From: Thermoplasmata archaeon
GTDB taxonomy: Archaea; Thermoplasmatota; Thermoplasmata; Methanomassiliicoccales; Methanomethylophilaceae
Length of the DNA stretch: 64,000 bases
Direction of reading: 5' to 3'
Assembly (NCBI GenBank): GCA_015063245.1
Contig: SUSV01000005.1
Span: 28,431-92,430, forward strand
Position 1 is the stretch's first letter. The number at the start of each line of letters is the position of its first letter. The notes under the pieces were generated by a model. The model was given only the letters and a program-made list of their open reading frames with translations, searched no databases and had not been told where the DNA came from. A program made the position numbers and the translations under genes. Below, in pieces: positions 1 through 8,422 of the stretch.

Positions 1-763
1 TGCTTCCCTTGTCGTACATCGTCTTGGCGGAGCTGACAGAGAGCTTCTCTGCCATGTTCCCGATGACGGTGTCGTCACCGACGGTGATGACTACCGCCTC
101 AGCGGAACCTTCCATGACGGATGTCCCCATGAAGGCCATGTTGTTGCACTCGAGGATGCTTCCCGTGGGCTGGAGAGGCTCGGAATACTTGGTAACGGCT
201 TCGGATTCCCCGGTAAGCGATGACTGGTCCACCTTCAGGTGGTTGGATTTGATGATCCTGACATCGGCGGGGATGATGTCCCCGGTGTCGAGGATGAGGA
301 TGTCCCCGGCGACAAGGTCTATGGAGTCGACCTCGGTCTCGACGTTCTCACGCCGGACAGTGATGATGGTCGTGACCATGTTGACCAGCTTGGCAGCGGC
401 CTTGCTGCTGCGGGTCTCCTGGATGAACGTCATGGTACCGCTGACCAGGATCAGGGTGGTCAGGATGAAGAAGTATGTATAATCGGGATCCTCCCCCACC
501 TCGTAACCGAGACCGGGGACCATCCAGATGATATCGATGATCGCAAGTGTAATGATGAATACGTTTGCGAAGGCGTGATAGAGTCTCCTGAGCATCACAT
601 GGGTGTTGTGATCGGAGACTATGTTCTCACCGTACTTGATACGGGATGTGGTCAGTTCCTCGTTGTAGTGACCCTCGATCCTGCTGTCGTACTGCTGCAT
701 CACGGTCTCTGCATCCGTGGATGCGGCCGCCTTCATTCTTTGTTCCGGAGTAAGCGAATCCAT
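1..763 (-). CDS. P-type cation-transporting ATPase, N-terminal part (gene runs off the left edge)
   Basis: The reverse strand reads in frame from an ATG at 763 to the window edge, giving about 254 residues of a P-type ATPase. Visible parts are a cytoplasmic N-terminus of about 60 residues, two hydrophobic segments (FANVFIITLAIIDIIWMV and the TTLILVSGTMTFI stretch), then the actuator domain with the IPADVRII strand and the conserved TGES dephosphorylation loop. The phosphorylation (DKTG) and nucleotide-binding domains lie outside the window. The segment reading FIQETRSSKAAAKLVNMV resembles Mg2+-transporting MgtA-type ATPases, so Mg2+ is my best guess for the substrate, but the part seen does not prove it. 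The gene is separated from the upstream ligase by about 130 bases and probably has its own promoter. Confidence 0.88.
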   Translation of the reverse strand, partial: MDSLTPEQRMKAAASTDAETVMQQYDSRIEGHYNEELTTSRIKYGENIVSDHNTHVMLRRLYHAFANVFIITLAIIDIIWMVPGLGYEVGEDPDYTYFFILTTLILVSGTMTFIQETRSSKAAAKLVNMVTTIITVRRENVETEVDSIDLVAGDILILDTGDIIPADVRIIKSNHLKVDQSSLTGESEAVTKYSEPLQPTGSILECNNMAFMGTSVMEGSAEAVVITVGDDTVIGNMAEKLSVSSAKTMYDKGS

Positions 764-895
764 TACCACAAAAATTGCGTATGACCTTCTGTTCTTAAAC
801 GTGTCCCTTTTGGAAAACCGAGGTTTGTGCCTACAGGGACGGGGGTGTCTCTGGCGGGACAAGCAGACTGCTCTTGGAACATTAGAGCGGGACGA

Positions 896-2674
896 TCACT
901 CAGAGAGCCCGTCGGAATCGTGGGCCTGCATCTCGTACATCTCGATGATCTCGCCAACGGTGGTGCATTGCTCCGGGGCCTTGTCGTCCCTGACCCTTCC
1001 GGTGAACCTCGGGAACCTTATCCCAAGTCCCGCATCCTCCTTCAGGACGCCCTTGGCGGCTGTGTGGATGGGGCTGAGGGTGATCTCGGCAGCAACAACT
1101 TCGAGTACTGTGGTCGGATTGAACCACACGTCAGGTATCATCTCGGCATCCACAAGACGCGGTTTGCTCTCAGATAGTCCTGAGTTGAGCAGCTCAGGCA
1201 TCGAATCGAGGAACGCATCGTCGAATCCGGTTCCGAGCTTGCAGACGGTCTCGAACCTTCCGGAGTCCTCGTTGAAAGCGGCCATCAGGAGTGCACCGTA
1301 CTTGCCTGCTCTTTTTCCCATCCCGTAGAACGCTCCCACGACGGACAGGTCGAAGGAATCGGTGAGCGCCTGCTGATAGTCCTTCTTGTACTTGATCCAG
1401 AGGAATCCTCTGGACCCTGCCCTGTATATGGATTCGGGCGATGTGGACTTGGCCATGATTCCCTCGCATCTGGCGGCAACGGCATTGGCGAAGAACTCCT
1501 CCCCCTCCCCGGGGCTGTTGACGAGCCTCATGGTGGTCATCTGCACCTTGTCGCCTATCTCGAACGTCTTCTCGAGCTCTGACCTCCTGTCGAGGTAGGG
1601 CACGTTGGTCATGTCCTCCCCGTCGCGGTAGAGGATGTCGAACATGAATATGCGGACGCTGACCTCCTTGACAGCCTCGTCCATGCCGTGCTTCTTCCTG
1701 CGGTGGGTGACGGCCTGGAACGGGAGCATGTAGCCGGTCTCCGGATCGACAGCCACGCATTCGCCCTCGATGATGACCTCCTCGTGCCTGCATCTCTCGC
1801 GCAGGGCCTCGGCTATGTCGGGGAAGTTATGGGTGAGGTCCTCCAGCCTCCTCGAGTACAGCTTGACCGACTCCTTTCCGATGTGCGCCTGCACCCTGAT
1901 ACCGTCGTACTTGTACTCGATGGCGCATTTCCCGCCCATCTTGGCGACGACCTCGGAAACCGAGGGCAGACGTTCTGCCAGCATGACCTTGATGGGGTTC
2001 CCGATCTGGACCTTGATCTGATTGATGGCATCCATTCCGCCGTTGGCGATGGTCTCGGCGACGAAACCGATGTCGCATGTGATGTTGAACGCCCTCTCTA
2101 TTGCAGGTCTGTCCTCCTTGGTGGCGAATGCCTCGGCGAGAGCGTCGAGTATCGTCATATCCCCCGCTCCGACCCTCATCCGCCCGGTGACGATTCTGCA
2201 TAGATAGCGGGCCTCGACGGGGCCTGAATCGTGGAGCATGTTGGCCAGGAGCTTCATCTTCTTGTCCTGCGAATCCTTGCCCTCGGCATCCTGGATGGCT
2301 GTCAGGCCTTTGTATACCCTGTCCACCGTGAGCTCCTCGGCGAAGAGCGTCATCTGCTTCTTCTTGGAGATGAGCTTCTCCGCCACCTCTCCGGGGTCGC
2401 CGGTCTTGATCCACAGCTCCTCGGCCTTGGATTCGGGTGTTCCGGACGTGAACGATATCGCCTTGAGGACGAGCCTGTCTGCCATGCCCAGCTCCTTCGC
2501 TACGAAATCGGGATGCAGCTTCCCTTGGGACAGGTAGATTATGTTCCTGAGCTCCTTCCTGTCGACACGCTTGATGAATTCCGCTAGGATGGTGGTCATC
2601 TCGAGACGGCTGCCCGTGGCCTCCAGTCTGTCGAACGTGTCTGCGAGCTCGGAATACAACATGGGATTCCCCAT
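896..2674 (-). CDS. lig: ATP-dependent DNA ligase
   Basis: A 592-residue archaeal/eukaryotic type I DNA ligase that seals nicks during replication and repair. The N-terminal DNA-binding domain spans roughly residues 1-220. The adenylation domain has the nucleotidyl motif EYKYDGIR with the AMP-accepting lysine at 255. Later come motif III-like MFDILY, motif IV-like EGIMAK and motif V-like WIKYKKDY, followed by the OB-fold. The length is normal for the family. The start at 2674 is 24 bases after the stop of the upstream helicase gene, so the two are probably one operon; an alternative start is Met5. It ends in TGA. Confidence 0.96.
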   Translation of the reverse strand: MGNPMLYSELADTFDRLEATGSRLEMTTILAEFIKRVDRKELRNIIYLSQGKLHPDFVAKELGMADRLVLKAISFTSGTPESKAEELWIKTGDPGEVAEKLISKKKQMTLFAEELTVDRVYKGLTAIQDAEGKDSQDKKMKLLANMLHDSGPVEARYLCRIVTGRMRVGAGDMTILDALAEAFATKEDRPAIERAFNITCDIGFVAETIANGGMDAINQIKVQIGNPIKVMLAERLPSVSEVVAKMGGKCAIEYKYDGIRVQAHIGKESVKLYSRRLEDLTHNFPDIAEALRERCRHEEVIIEGECVAVDPETGYMLPFQAVTHRRKKHGMDEAVKEVSVRIFMFDILYRDGEDMTNVPYLDRRSELEKTFEIGDKVQMTTMRLVNSPGEGEEFFANAVAARCEGIMAKSTSPESIYRAGSRGFLWIKYKKDYQQALTDSFDLSVVGAFYGMGKRAGKYGALLMAAFNEDSGRFETVCKLGTGFDDAFLDSMPELLNSGLSESKPRLVDAEMIPDVWFNPTTVLEVVAAEITLSPIHTAAKGVLKEDAGLGIRFPRFTGRVRDDKAPEQCTTVGEIIEMYEMQAHDSDGLSE

Positions 2675-2698
2675 CGCCTATGCTGATAATAATTATTT

Positions 2699-4249
2699 TC
2701 AGAACCCGTCGAGGCTTCTCTGAGAGCTGTCGGGGAAGAAGCCATGGCCCCTGCTCAATTCCTGGTTGAGCCTCTCGATGTTGGCGCGCATGTTCTCCTC
2801 CTTGCGCTTGCTGGTGCTCTCGGCGGCCTCGTCCATGGTGTCCTTGGCTATCAGCACATAGACATCCCCGTCGTTCTTCCTTCCGGTACGGCCTCTCCTT
2901 TGGATGGTGCGTATCTCTGACGGGATGGGCTCGTAGAAGATGACCGCGTTGGTGCTCGAGATATCCAATCCCTCCTCGCCTACGGATGTCGACACGATCA
3001 CATTGACCTCTCCGCTGCGGAGCTTCTCCAGGAGCTCTATCTGCTGCTTCTGCTTCAGGCCCTTACCGGACTGTCCGATGAGCATCCCCACGCGGGCGTT
3101 CTCCACCGCCGATAGCTTGTTGGCGATCATCTCGCAGGTATCCCTGTACTGTGTGAACACCATCACCTTGGAATCAGGCTCGTCGTAGAGCGTCTTGCTG
3201 ACGATGGACATGACCTTGGAGACCTTCGGATGCTCGACCTTGGTGGAATCCACGATCTTCCTCATATCGAGGTATTCCTTCCTTCCGGTGACATCCTTGG
3301 CGCTCCTCCCGCCCTTATCCTGGTCGGCCTCGGCCTCCAGCTTAGCGAGATAGATCTTCAGCGGGGTGATCCCCTGTGTCTCCGCCAGCATGATTGCATG
3401 GTACAGCTTCATGCTCATGGAGGTCAGTGCCAGGCCCCTGTAGACGTATGCGGTCTTCTCCCCTCCGTTGAGCCTCATCTGCAACGTCCTTTGGATATCG
3501 AGGAAGTGTTTCCTGGAGGGGGGCCTTCCGGGGACCGTGAGCTTCAGGGAGACCATCTCCTGCACGTATTTGCCGAGTTCCTTCTTCAGGAGATCGACGA
3601 TCTTGAGGAGTTCCTCGGGGAGATTGACGGTGAGATGGATGATGTATGTGTCGTGCACATAGGGGGCGACATCCCTGTCGTCCTCCGTCCTCGCATCGAT
3701 CCTCCTGAGGTCGAGGTTCAGGCAGACCTCCTTGATCCTGTTCATGTTCGCTCCCGGGGAAGCGGTCATGCCGATGGAGCGCATGCCCTTGTGGCAGTAC
3801 TCGGCGACACGGACGTAAGCGTAATCGCCGACACCCCTGTGCGCCTCGTCGTAGATTATGAGCGAGAACCCGTCGAGATTGTATCTTCCAGATTCCAGGT
3901 CGTTGCATATGGTCTGAGGCGTCCCGATGATGACATCGTTCCCTGCGATGAGCTCCGCCCTCTTCTTCTGGTCGACCTCTCCGCTCACTACGCACACGCT
4001 GTGCCCGACCATCAGCTCCTCGAAGGTCCCCTTGTGCTGGTCCAGCAGGGGTTTCGTAGGGGCCAGGATCATGACCTTTCCCTTGGAGACGTACTCCGCT
4101 GCGACGTACAGCGCTACTATCGTCTTTCCCAGTCCGGTGGGCAGAATGAGGAGCGAGTTCGACGTGAGACAACCCTTGACCATGCTGGTCTGGTAACTGC
4201 GCTCCTCCACCGTGTCCGGCTTGATGCAGGGGTGGACGATATACTTCAT
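2699..4249 (-). CDS. Hef-type superfamily 2 helicase without nuclease domain
   Basis: A 516-residue SF2 helicase of the Hef/FANCM/MPH1 type, which remodels stalled forks and branched DNA. Seen motifs: LPTGLGKT (Walker A), LAPTKPLLDQH, IIYDEAHRG (DEAH box), MTASPG, VMVFTQYRDT and QRRGRTGR. A Hef-type insert domain sits between the two RecA lobes. The protein ends about 50 residues after motif VI, so the C-terminal XPF-like nuclease and helix-hairpin-helix region of full euryarchaeal Hef (around 750 residues) is absent. ATG at 4249 is preferred over an in-frame TTG 12 bases earlier. It is followed at once by the DNA ligase gene. Confidence 0.92.
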   Translation of the reverse strand: MKYIVHPCIKPDTVEERSYQTSMVKGCLTSNSLLILPTGLGKTIVALYVAAEYVSKGKVMILAPTKPLLDQHKGTFEELMVGHSVCVVSGEVDQKKRAELIAGNDVIIGTPQTICNDLESGRYNLDGFSLIIYDEAHRGVGDYAYVRVAEYCHKGMRSIGMTASPGANMNRIKEVCLNLDLRRIDARTEDDRDVAPYVHDTYIIHLTVNLPEELLKIVDLLKKELGKYVQEMVSLKLTVPGRPPSRKHFLDIQRTLQMRLNGGEKTAYVYRGLALTSMSMKLYHAIMLAETQGITPLKIYLAKLEAEADQDKGGRSAKDVTGRKEYLDMRKIVDSTKVEHPKVSKVMSIVSKTLYDEPDSKVMVFTQYRDTCEMIANKLSAVENARVGMLIGQSGKGLKQKQQIELLEKLRSGEVNVIVSTSVGEEGLDISSTNAVIFYEPIPSEIRTIQRRGRTGRKNDGDVYVLIAKDTMDEAAESTSKRKEENMRANIERLNQELSRGHGFFPDSSQRSLDGF

Positions 4250-4299
4250 TGATAACTGCAAAGGATAATCGCAATAAGTATGTTAGGATGGGGGTTTCG

Positions 4300-4328
4300 A
4301 TAAGGAAAAAGGATGGGCCCGAAGGCCC
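4300..4328 (-). terminator. Intrinsic-type terminator of the HesB-like gene
   Basis: On the minus strand just after the stop codon at 4338, GGGCC-ttcg-GGCCC forms a GC-rich hairpin (4315-4328) with a stable tetraloop, followed by a T-rich run (atccttttt). Confidence 0.7.
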
Positions 4329-4337
4329 TTGACATGT

Positions 4338-4664
4338 TTAGTGGCATCCGCCGCCGCAGGAGGCGCAGCCGTTGAAGTTGGGGTTCTTAATGGTAAGTCC
4401 CGTTCCGAAGTTGGGATCGTCGATGAATTCGATGACGCACTCGTCGAGCTCCTTCTTGGTCTCCTCGTCGTAGTACATCTTGAATCCCTTTGCGGTATCA
4501 TCGATGATGTCTCCGTCGGCCTCCTTCTCCTGGAATGACATTCCGAACTGAGGTCCGGAGCATGCGAAGCCTGCGACGTAGATCTTGATTCCGTATCCGG
4601 TCTTCTGGTTCTTATCGAGCAGATCGGTGATGAACTTCTCTGCATCCGCTGTGATTGTTACCAT
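4338..4664 (-). CDS. HesB/IscA-like Fe-S accessory protein with Cys-rich tail
   Basis: A 108-residue protein of the HesB/IscA fold, which binds or passes on iron or Fe-S clusters. The core reads ITADAEKFITDLL, then GYGIKIYVAGFACSGPQFGM with a central Cys, and ends with the tail GCASCGGGCH, which supplies the CxxC...C pattern typical of A-type scaffolds. A TATA-like stretch (TATTATAAAAA, about 4697-4705) lies upstream on the minus strand, and AAAGGAAG acts as a possible ribosome site before ATG 4664. It stands alone between the helicase and the CMD gene. Whether it is a true cluster carrier or a relative of the HesB-like proteins found in methanogens cannot be decided from the sequence. Confidence 0.85.
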   Translation of the reverse strand: MVTITADAEKFITDLLDKNQKTGYGIKIYVAGFACSGPQFGMSFQEKEADGDIIDDTAKGFKMYYDEETKKELDECVIEFIDDPNFGTGLTIKNPNFNGCASCGGGCH

Positions 4665-4720
4665 TGGTATCAGCTTCCTTTAACAAGGTCGTTTTTATAA
4701 TACTTGTGTACGGTACTTCG

Positions 4721-5104
4721 TCAGTACTCGATGTTAAATTCGTCCGCATATGCTCTAAGAGCATATGATTGCGATCTAGTCATGGACATGTACGAGCCGA
4801 TCATGATGCTCTCAAGGATCTCATCCCTTGATGCCCCAGCCTCCCTGGCATGCTTGATCTGTACCTTGAGGCAGTGCTCCCCTCCGACGGCTGCCGCCGC
4901 CGACACAGCGAGGAGGAACCTGTCCTTCCTGGGGACTGCCCCGTCCTCCCTGTCGAGGATGCATTTGCTGAAGTCCGCCGAGGGGACGAACATGTCCGGA
5001 CGGACGCTCAGGACCTTGTTCGATACCGGGATGAAACCGTATTTCTCTTCGGTGGCCTTGAGGATCTTATCTGTGATCGCACGTAGTTCGGGATCTTCCT
5101 GCAT
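4721..5104 (-). CDS. Carboxymuconolactone decarboxylase/AhpD-like protein with one active-site Cys
   Basis: A 127-residue all-alpha protein of the CMD/AhpD family. The family core is present: LAVSAAAAVGGEHC, then KHAREAGASRDEILE. In AhpD-like peroxidase partners the helix carries CxxC followed by His. Here the first Cys is replaced (GEHC), leaving a single Cys and the downstream His. It could still act on a small thiol or substrate, but a disulfide relay through CxxC is not possible. It stands alone with its own promoter region. Its physiological role is unknown. Confidence 0.82.
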   Translation of the reverse strand: MQEDPELRAITDKILKATEEKYGFIPVSNKVLSVRPDMFVPSADFSKCILDREDGAVPRKDRFLLAVSAAAAVGGEHCLKVQIKHAREAGASRDEILESIMIGSYMSMTRSQSYALRAYADEFNIEY

Positions 5105-5162
5105 GAGCGAAAGAGGTTGTTCTCTGCCTAAAAACGTTAGGATGGGAGTGCAACTTGCACGT

Positions 5163-5204
5163 AAATATCATCTTTAAATTACGGGGGTGGAACGTATGAT
5201 ATTT
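5163..5204. promoter_or_regulatory. Inverted repeat around a TATA-like element
   Basis: AAATATCAT (5163-5171) and ATGATATTT (5196-5204) are perfect 9-base inverted arms. They flank CTTTAAATT, a TATA-like element about 50 bases before the start of the gene at 5228. The layout suits a repressor site covering a promoter; this is inference from position only. Confidence 0.45.
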
Positions 5205-5227
5205 GCGCATCGTCGCAGGGAATAGAA

Positions 5228-5938
5228 ATGGAAAGAGAAACCGATGTTGGAAGGATATTCGCGGAGGCGGGAGAGAGGTTCGGATACCGCCATGTCGACG
5301 CGACATTCGTGAAATGCAGCGAGCTGAAGATCAAATGGACCCGTCAGAACAGGACCGTGGAATTCTGGGTCACAGATTATCTGAAGGATGCCCCGGAAGA
5401 GGTGCTGTCTTCTCTTGCGAACACGATATTCAGCAGGCTTCACGAAGATGCCGATACGCCATACGACGATTCGGTCATAGCGTATCTGGAGTCGGAGGAC
5501 TTCATCAGGGAGAACCAGCCCGTGTACGTGTCCAGGCTCGGATGCGCATCGGCTTCCCCCGTGGGCATGTACAAGGATCTCAGGAGGTCGGTGAAGAGCC
5601 TGGTATCTGAGGAGCTGATCGAGGGGATCCCGGACAATCTGTACTACGGGTGGCTTCCTGTAGGGTTGGGGGACTGCGCCGGGCATGCGAGCGGTCTGAT
5701 GAGGAGCATCGTCATAAACACAAGGCTCGACCGTGCCGAGGTCGACGACGAGATCCTGGATTTCTGCATGTACATGCAGATCGTGAAGATGCAGCAGGGC
5801 TCCCTGCTGGAGGGTCCGAGGCGGATGAACTCCGAGTATCTGAAGAGGGTGGAGGAGTATCCCGGGAGCGAAAGGCTGCTGTCGGAGATAGGAAAACTGG
5901 GCCTGAGCCCTTGGAAGGCATTGTCCCCCGAGTGCTAA
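5228..5938 (+). CDS. Degenerate SprT/M48-like archaeal protein
   Basis: A 236-residue soluble protein with no signal peptide. The segment FWVTDYLKDAPEEVLSSLANTIFSRL resembles the conserved start of archaeal SprT-like putative metallopeptidases (VSDYLxxAPxEVLxxLAxTIF). The region DCAGHASGLMRSIVINTRLD leads into the place where those relatives carry HExxH, but here it reads YMQIVKMQQG, so the zinc-binding histidines appear to be lost. I infer a catalytically dead relative with a binding role. The downstream Cys residues are too few for a new metal site. It ends in TAA, convergent with the candidate RNA on the other strand. Confidence 0.6.
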   Translation: MERETDVGRIFAEAGERFGYRHVDATFVKCSELKIKWTRQNRTVEFWVTDYLKDAPEEVLSSLANTIFSRLHEDADTPYDDSVIAYLESEDFIRENQPVYVSRLGCASASPVGMYKDLRRSVKSLVSEELIEGIPDNLYYGWLPVGLGDCAGHASGLMRSIVINTRLDRAEVDDEILDFCMYMQIVKMQQGSLLEGPRRMNSEYLKRVEEYPGSERLLSEIGKLGLSPWKALSPEC

Positions 5939-5944
5939 CACACT

Positions 5945-6147
5945 CTTTCATGGTTACGACGATGACGCCGATCTCGGAGCACTGACTTACACCGGGGGTA
6001 TGTGTCGGACCCCACGTTGACCCCCGGTCATCGCTGTGACGACGCGTCACGAACTCCCACGGGAGCCCAACAAAGTTGGGATGAGGCCGCTGTACGCCGT
6101 CCCATGCACATGGCGGTCACTGTTCGCGCCCCTTCGCTGGTACGGCA
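5945..6147 (-). ncRNA. Candidate structured non-coding RNA of unknown class
   Basis: About 200 bases between two convergent transcription units hold no gene but a dense set of hairpins: ACCGGGGGT/ACCCCCGGT enclosing a loop (about 5991-6029), GTGAC/GTCAC, CTCCC-acg-GGGAG, CCCAAC-aaa-GTTGGG and CCATG-cA-CATGG. A canonical archaeal TATA box TTTATATA on the minus strand (6169-6176) would start a transcript near 6147. The downstream neighbour on that strand is in the opposite direction, so it is not a 5' leader. I looked for RNase P (GAGGAAAGTCC), SRP and 5S rRNA signatures and did not find them. The ends are approximate. Confidence 0.5.
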
Positions 6148-6168
6148 GGATGGTATCTTCGCAATTAG

Positions 6169-6176
6169 TATATAAA
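6169..6176 (-). promoter_or_regulatory. TATA box of the candidate RNA
   Basis: TTTATATA on the minus strand, AT-rich surroundings, 22-25 bases ahead of the inferred RNA start. Confidence 0.5.
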
Positions 6177-6182
6177 GAGGGA

Positions 6183-6200
6183 CAGAGCCTCGCGGCTCTG
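6183..6200 (-). terminator. Hairpin after the CobW-like GTPase gene
   Basis: CAGAGCC-tcgc-GGCTCTG is a perfect 7-base-pair hairpin that starts four bases after the GTPase stop codon (6204-6206). Confidence 0.55.
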
Positions 6201-6203
6201 AGA

Positions 6204-6797
6204 TCATCTTGATTCGGTGAATCTATAGAGGGCATCCATGCCCTCTCCCGTCCTGGCGGACACAGGGAACACAGGTTTCGCAGGATAGTTGCGGGAGAAC
6301 CAGGATGTGATGCGGTCGACCGTCTCCTTCGAGGCGATATCCGACTTGTTGATCAGGATGATGTCCGAACCGCTCATCTGCATCTTGTAGAAGTTCTCCT
6401 TCTTCTCGATGAGGATGTCGAAGCGCTCGGCATCGGCCAACCCGATGATGGAGCAGGAGTCCTCCTCTATCATGGATGTATGGACGAACTGCTTGACCTT
6501 ATGGGGGAGTGCCAGACCTGTCGGTTCGATGATAAGTATGTCGGGGTCGACATCCCTTTTGATCTCCCTCAGAGTGGCCTGAAGGGAGCCTACGAGGCTG
6601 CAGCATATGCATCCTTCCGGAAGCTCCGTGGCGCTCAGCCCCTCTGCCTTAATCGTGGCACCGTCCACCCCTACCTCTCCGGATTCGTTGACGATTATCG
6701 CCACCTTCTTCCCCTCTCCGGTGTAGAGCTTCGCGAGACTCAGGAGCACGGTGGTCTTACCGCTTCCCAGGAATCCTCCGACTATGAACACGTGCAT
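6204..6797 (-). CDS. CobW/HypB/UreG-type G3E GTPase
   Basis: A 197-residue G3E-family GTPase, a metal or cofactor chaperone class. Motifs: GGFLGSGKTT (Walker A) at the very N-terminus, GCICCSLVG (the CxCC metal-binding motif of CobW-type GTPases), IEPTGLALP (G3E signature) and NKSD (guanine specificity). The CobW C-terminal domain is missing, so it is a minimal form. I chose ATG 6797 because the P-loop strand MHVFIVGG starts there; the longer frame runs into the upstream activase gene. It follows the RamA-like gene by 11 bases, which suggests help in corrinoid or metal loading of the methyltransferase system. Confidence 0.88.
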   Translation of the reverse strand: MHVFIVGGFLGSGKTTVLLSLAKLYTGEGKKVAIIVNESGEVGVDGATIKAEGLSATELPEGCICCSLVGSLQATLREIKRDVDPDILIIEPTGLALPHKVKQFVHTSMIEEDSCSIIGLADAERFDILIEKKENFYKMQMSGSDIILINKSDIASKETVDRITSWFSRNYPAKPVFPVSARTGEGMDALYRFTESR

Positions 6798-6808
6798 ACG
6801 AACACCGC

Positions 6809-8422
6809 TTATGCCAATCTGAGCGAATCGTATTTGTAGACTTTCTTCGGACAGCTGAACTGGCATCTGTAGCAGGCGGTCCCCAGGCAGTTCTTGGTCT
6901 TGACGACTATCTCGTTGTCATCCTTGACCGTGAGCGCATGCTCCGGGCATTCCTGCTCGCACTTCTTGCATCCGATGCACCCGTCCATGTATCCGCGGAG
7001 CTCCGTACCGATGTCGTGGAGGATGTGCAGTCCCTTCTCTCCGAGGTCGGGGATGTCACGCTTCACCATCCTGTGGACCGTGGGGTGTCCTTTCGGCCTG
7101 GGAAGCTCCTGTATGCCTGCGAGGGCGTTGTTCCTGTTGTACATCTCCATGCTCATGCCCTCGTCGCAGACGGCGAGCTCCTGGGTGTAGATCTGCTCGA
7201 AGATCTTGTCCCCGGCGAACATGATGTGGTTCGCCCTGATCCCGTTGGCTATGTCCTGGAGCTCGTCGAGCAGCTCCGGGTCCTTCAGGATGTCGGTCGC
7301 CATGGCGAGGGATGTGTTACCATACTGGTAGATGGTGCTGCAGGAGGGCGGAAGCAGTCCGACCTCTCTTGCTTTGACCGCGTCCACATATGTTCCGGAC
7401 GCACCGGCCATGTACATTATGTCGAGCTCGTCGAACTTGATCCCGGCATGTTCCAGGAGAGTGAAGTGGCCTGCCCTCATGGCACCTATGGCCTTGAGAG
7501 CCTCGGAGATGTCATGGGAGTCGATGTAGACTCCGTCCTGGAGATGCAGCAGCCCGTCCGATGTCATGAGCTTGCCCTTCCTCCAGAGGTGGGAGTCCAT
7601 GGCTGCAGCGACCGCTGCTATGACTCCCGTACCCGTGATACCCTTTGCCTTACCGCTCATGGGCCCCTCGGGCACAACGGTCTCGAGTCCGAAGTCCACC
7701 CTGTCCCCGTTCTGGGGGAGGATGTCGTCATCGAGGACCTTGCAGATGTATTGGAAATCGTATTCCAGATCGGATATGGCGCCGGGTCCGGCGAGCATAC
7801 CGTATTTGATGGACTGGCCTTCCATGGCCGGCCCTGCAGCCGCGGAACCCGTGTAGATCTCATCGCCGATCTTCAGGGCCATCTCGGCATTGGTACCGTA
7901 GTCGGTCACGAGGCAGTTCTCCTTCTGCTCCAGGAAACCGCTCTTGTACATCATAGCCAGCGCATCGGCTCCGATCTCATGCCTTATGGCAGGCGGGACA
8001 AGCAGCTCGCAGTTATCCCTGACGTTGAGCCCGACGTCGGCGGCGTTGAAGACCCCCGCATCCCTCTTCTGATCCACGATGCCCCTTGCCTTGTGGGCGT
8101 TCTCCCCGGCGAAGGCCAGATCATCGACGGGTATCCCCTGGAAGAGCGAGAGCTGTATCGGGTTCCCGCATATGCTCACCCTCTCGACCTCCTTGAGATC
8201 GATGCCGAAGGTCGCGATGAGCTTGTTGACCGTATCCATCAGGATCCTGTGGGCGGTATCCACGCCGTTGTTGATGCAGAACGTGAGGTGATCCATGATG
8301 TTCGCACCCGGAAGCGGGTGGCATTCCGTCACCGATGTGGAGATTATTCTTCCGTCCGAGAGGTCAACCGCGTGGCCCCTGGTTCCGCTTGTACCGATGT
8401 CCAGAGAGATTCCGTAACTCAT
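6809..8422 (-). CDS. RamA-type corrinoid protein reductive activase
   Basis: A 537-residue activator that uses ATP and low-potential electrons to return an oxidised Co(II) corrinoid to Co(I) on methyltransferase corrinoid proteins. The N-terminal part is an ASKHA-type ATPase (MSYGISLDIGTSGTRGHAVDL and the acidic nucleotide loop TDYGTNAEMAL), and the middle matches the DUF4445 region (LAGPGAISDLE, GMLAGPG, YMAGASGTYVD). The C-terminus carries two [4Fe-4S] sites: CIGCKKCEQECP and CLGTACYRCQFSCPKK, as in RamA. It lies downstream of mtaCB in the same direction with its own short promoter region and a GAAGGTT ribosome site. In methanol users this would be the MtaC activator (RamM/MapA-like); the exact partner is inferred. 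Confidence 0.92.
   Translation of the reverse strand: MSYGISLDIGTSGTRGHAVDLSDGRIISTSVTECHPLPGANIMDHLTFCINNGVDTAHRILMDTVNKLIATFGIDLKEVERVSICGNPIQLSLFQGIPVDDLAFAGENAHKARGIVDQKRDAGVFNAADVGLNVRDNCELLVPPAIRHEIGADALAMMYKSGFLEQKENCLVTDYGTNAEMALKIGDEIYTGSAAAGPAMEGQSIKYGMLAGPGAISDLEYDFQYICKVLDDDILPQNGDRVDFGLETVVPEGPMSGKAKGITGTGVIAAVAAAMDSHLWRKGKLMTSDGLLHLQDGVYIDSHDISEALKAIGAMRAGHFTLLEHAGIKFDELDIMYMAGASGTYVDAVKAREVGLLPPSCSTIYQYGNTSLAMATDILKDPELLDELQDIANGIRANHIMFAGDKIFEQIYTQELAVCDEGMSMEMYNRNNALAGIQELPRPKGHPTVHRMVKRDIPDLGEKGLHILHDIGTELRGYMDGCIGCKKCEQECPEHALTVKDDNEIVVKTKNCLGTACYRCQFSCPKKVYKYDSLRLA

Noticed and set aside
239..784. Plus-strand open frame in the first 800 bases
   Set aside because: It is the antisense shadow of the P-type ATPase on the minus strand, which shows the TGES motif.
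5945..6147. RNase P RNA, SRP RNA or 5S rRNA
   Set aside because: The invariant blocks of these RNAs could not be found on either strand.
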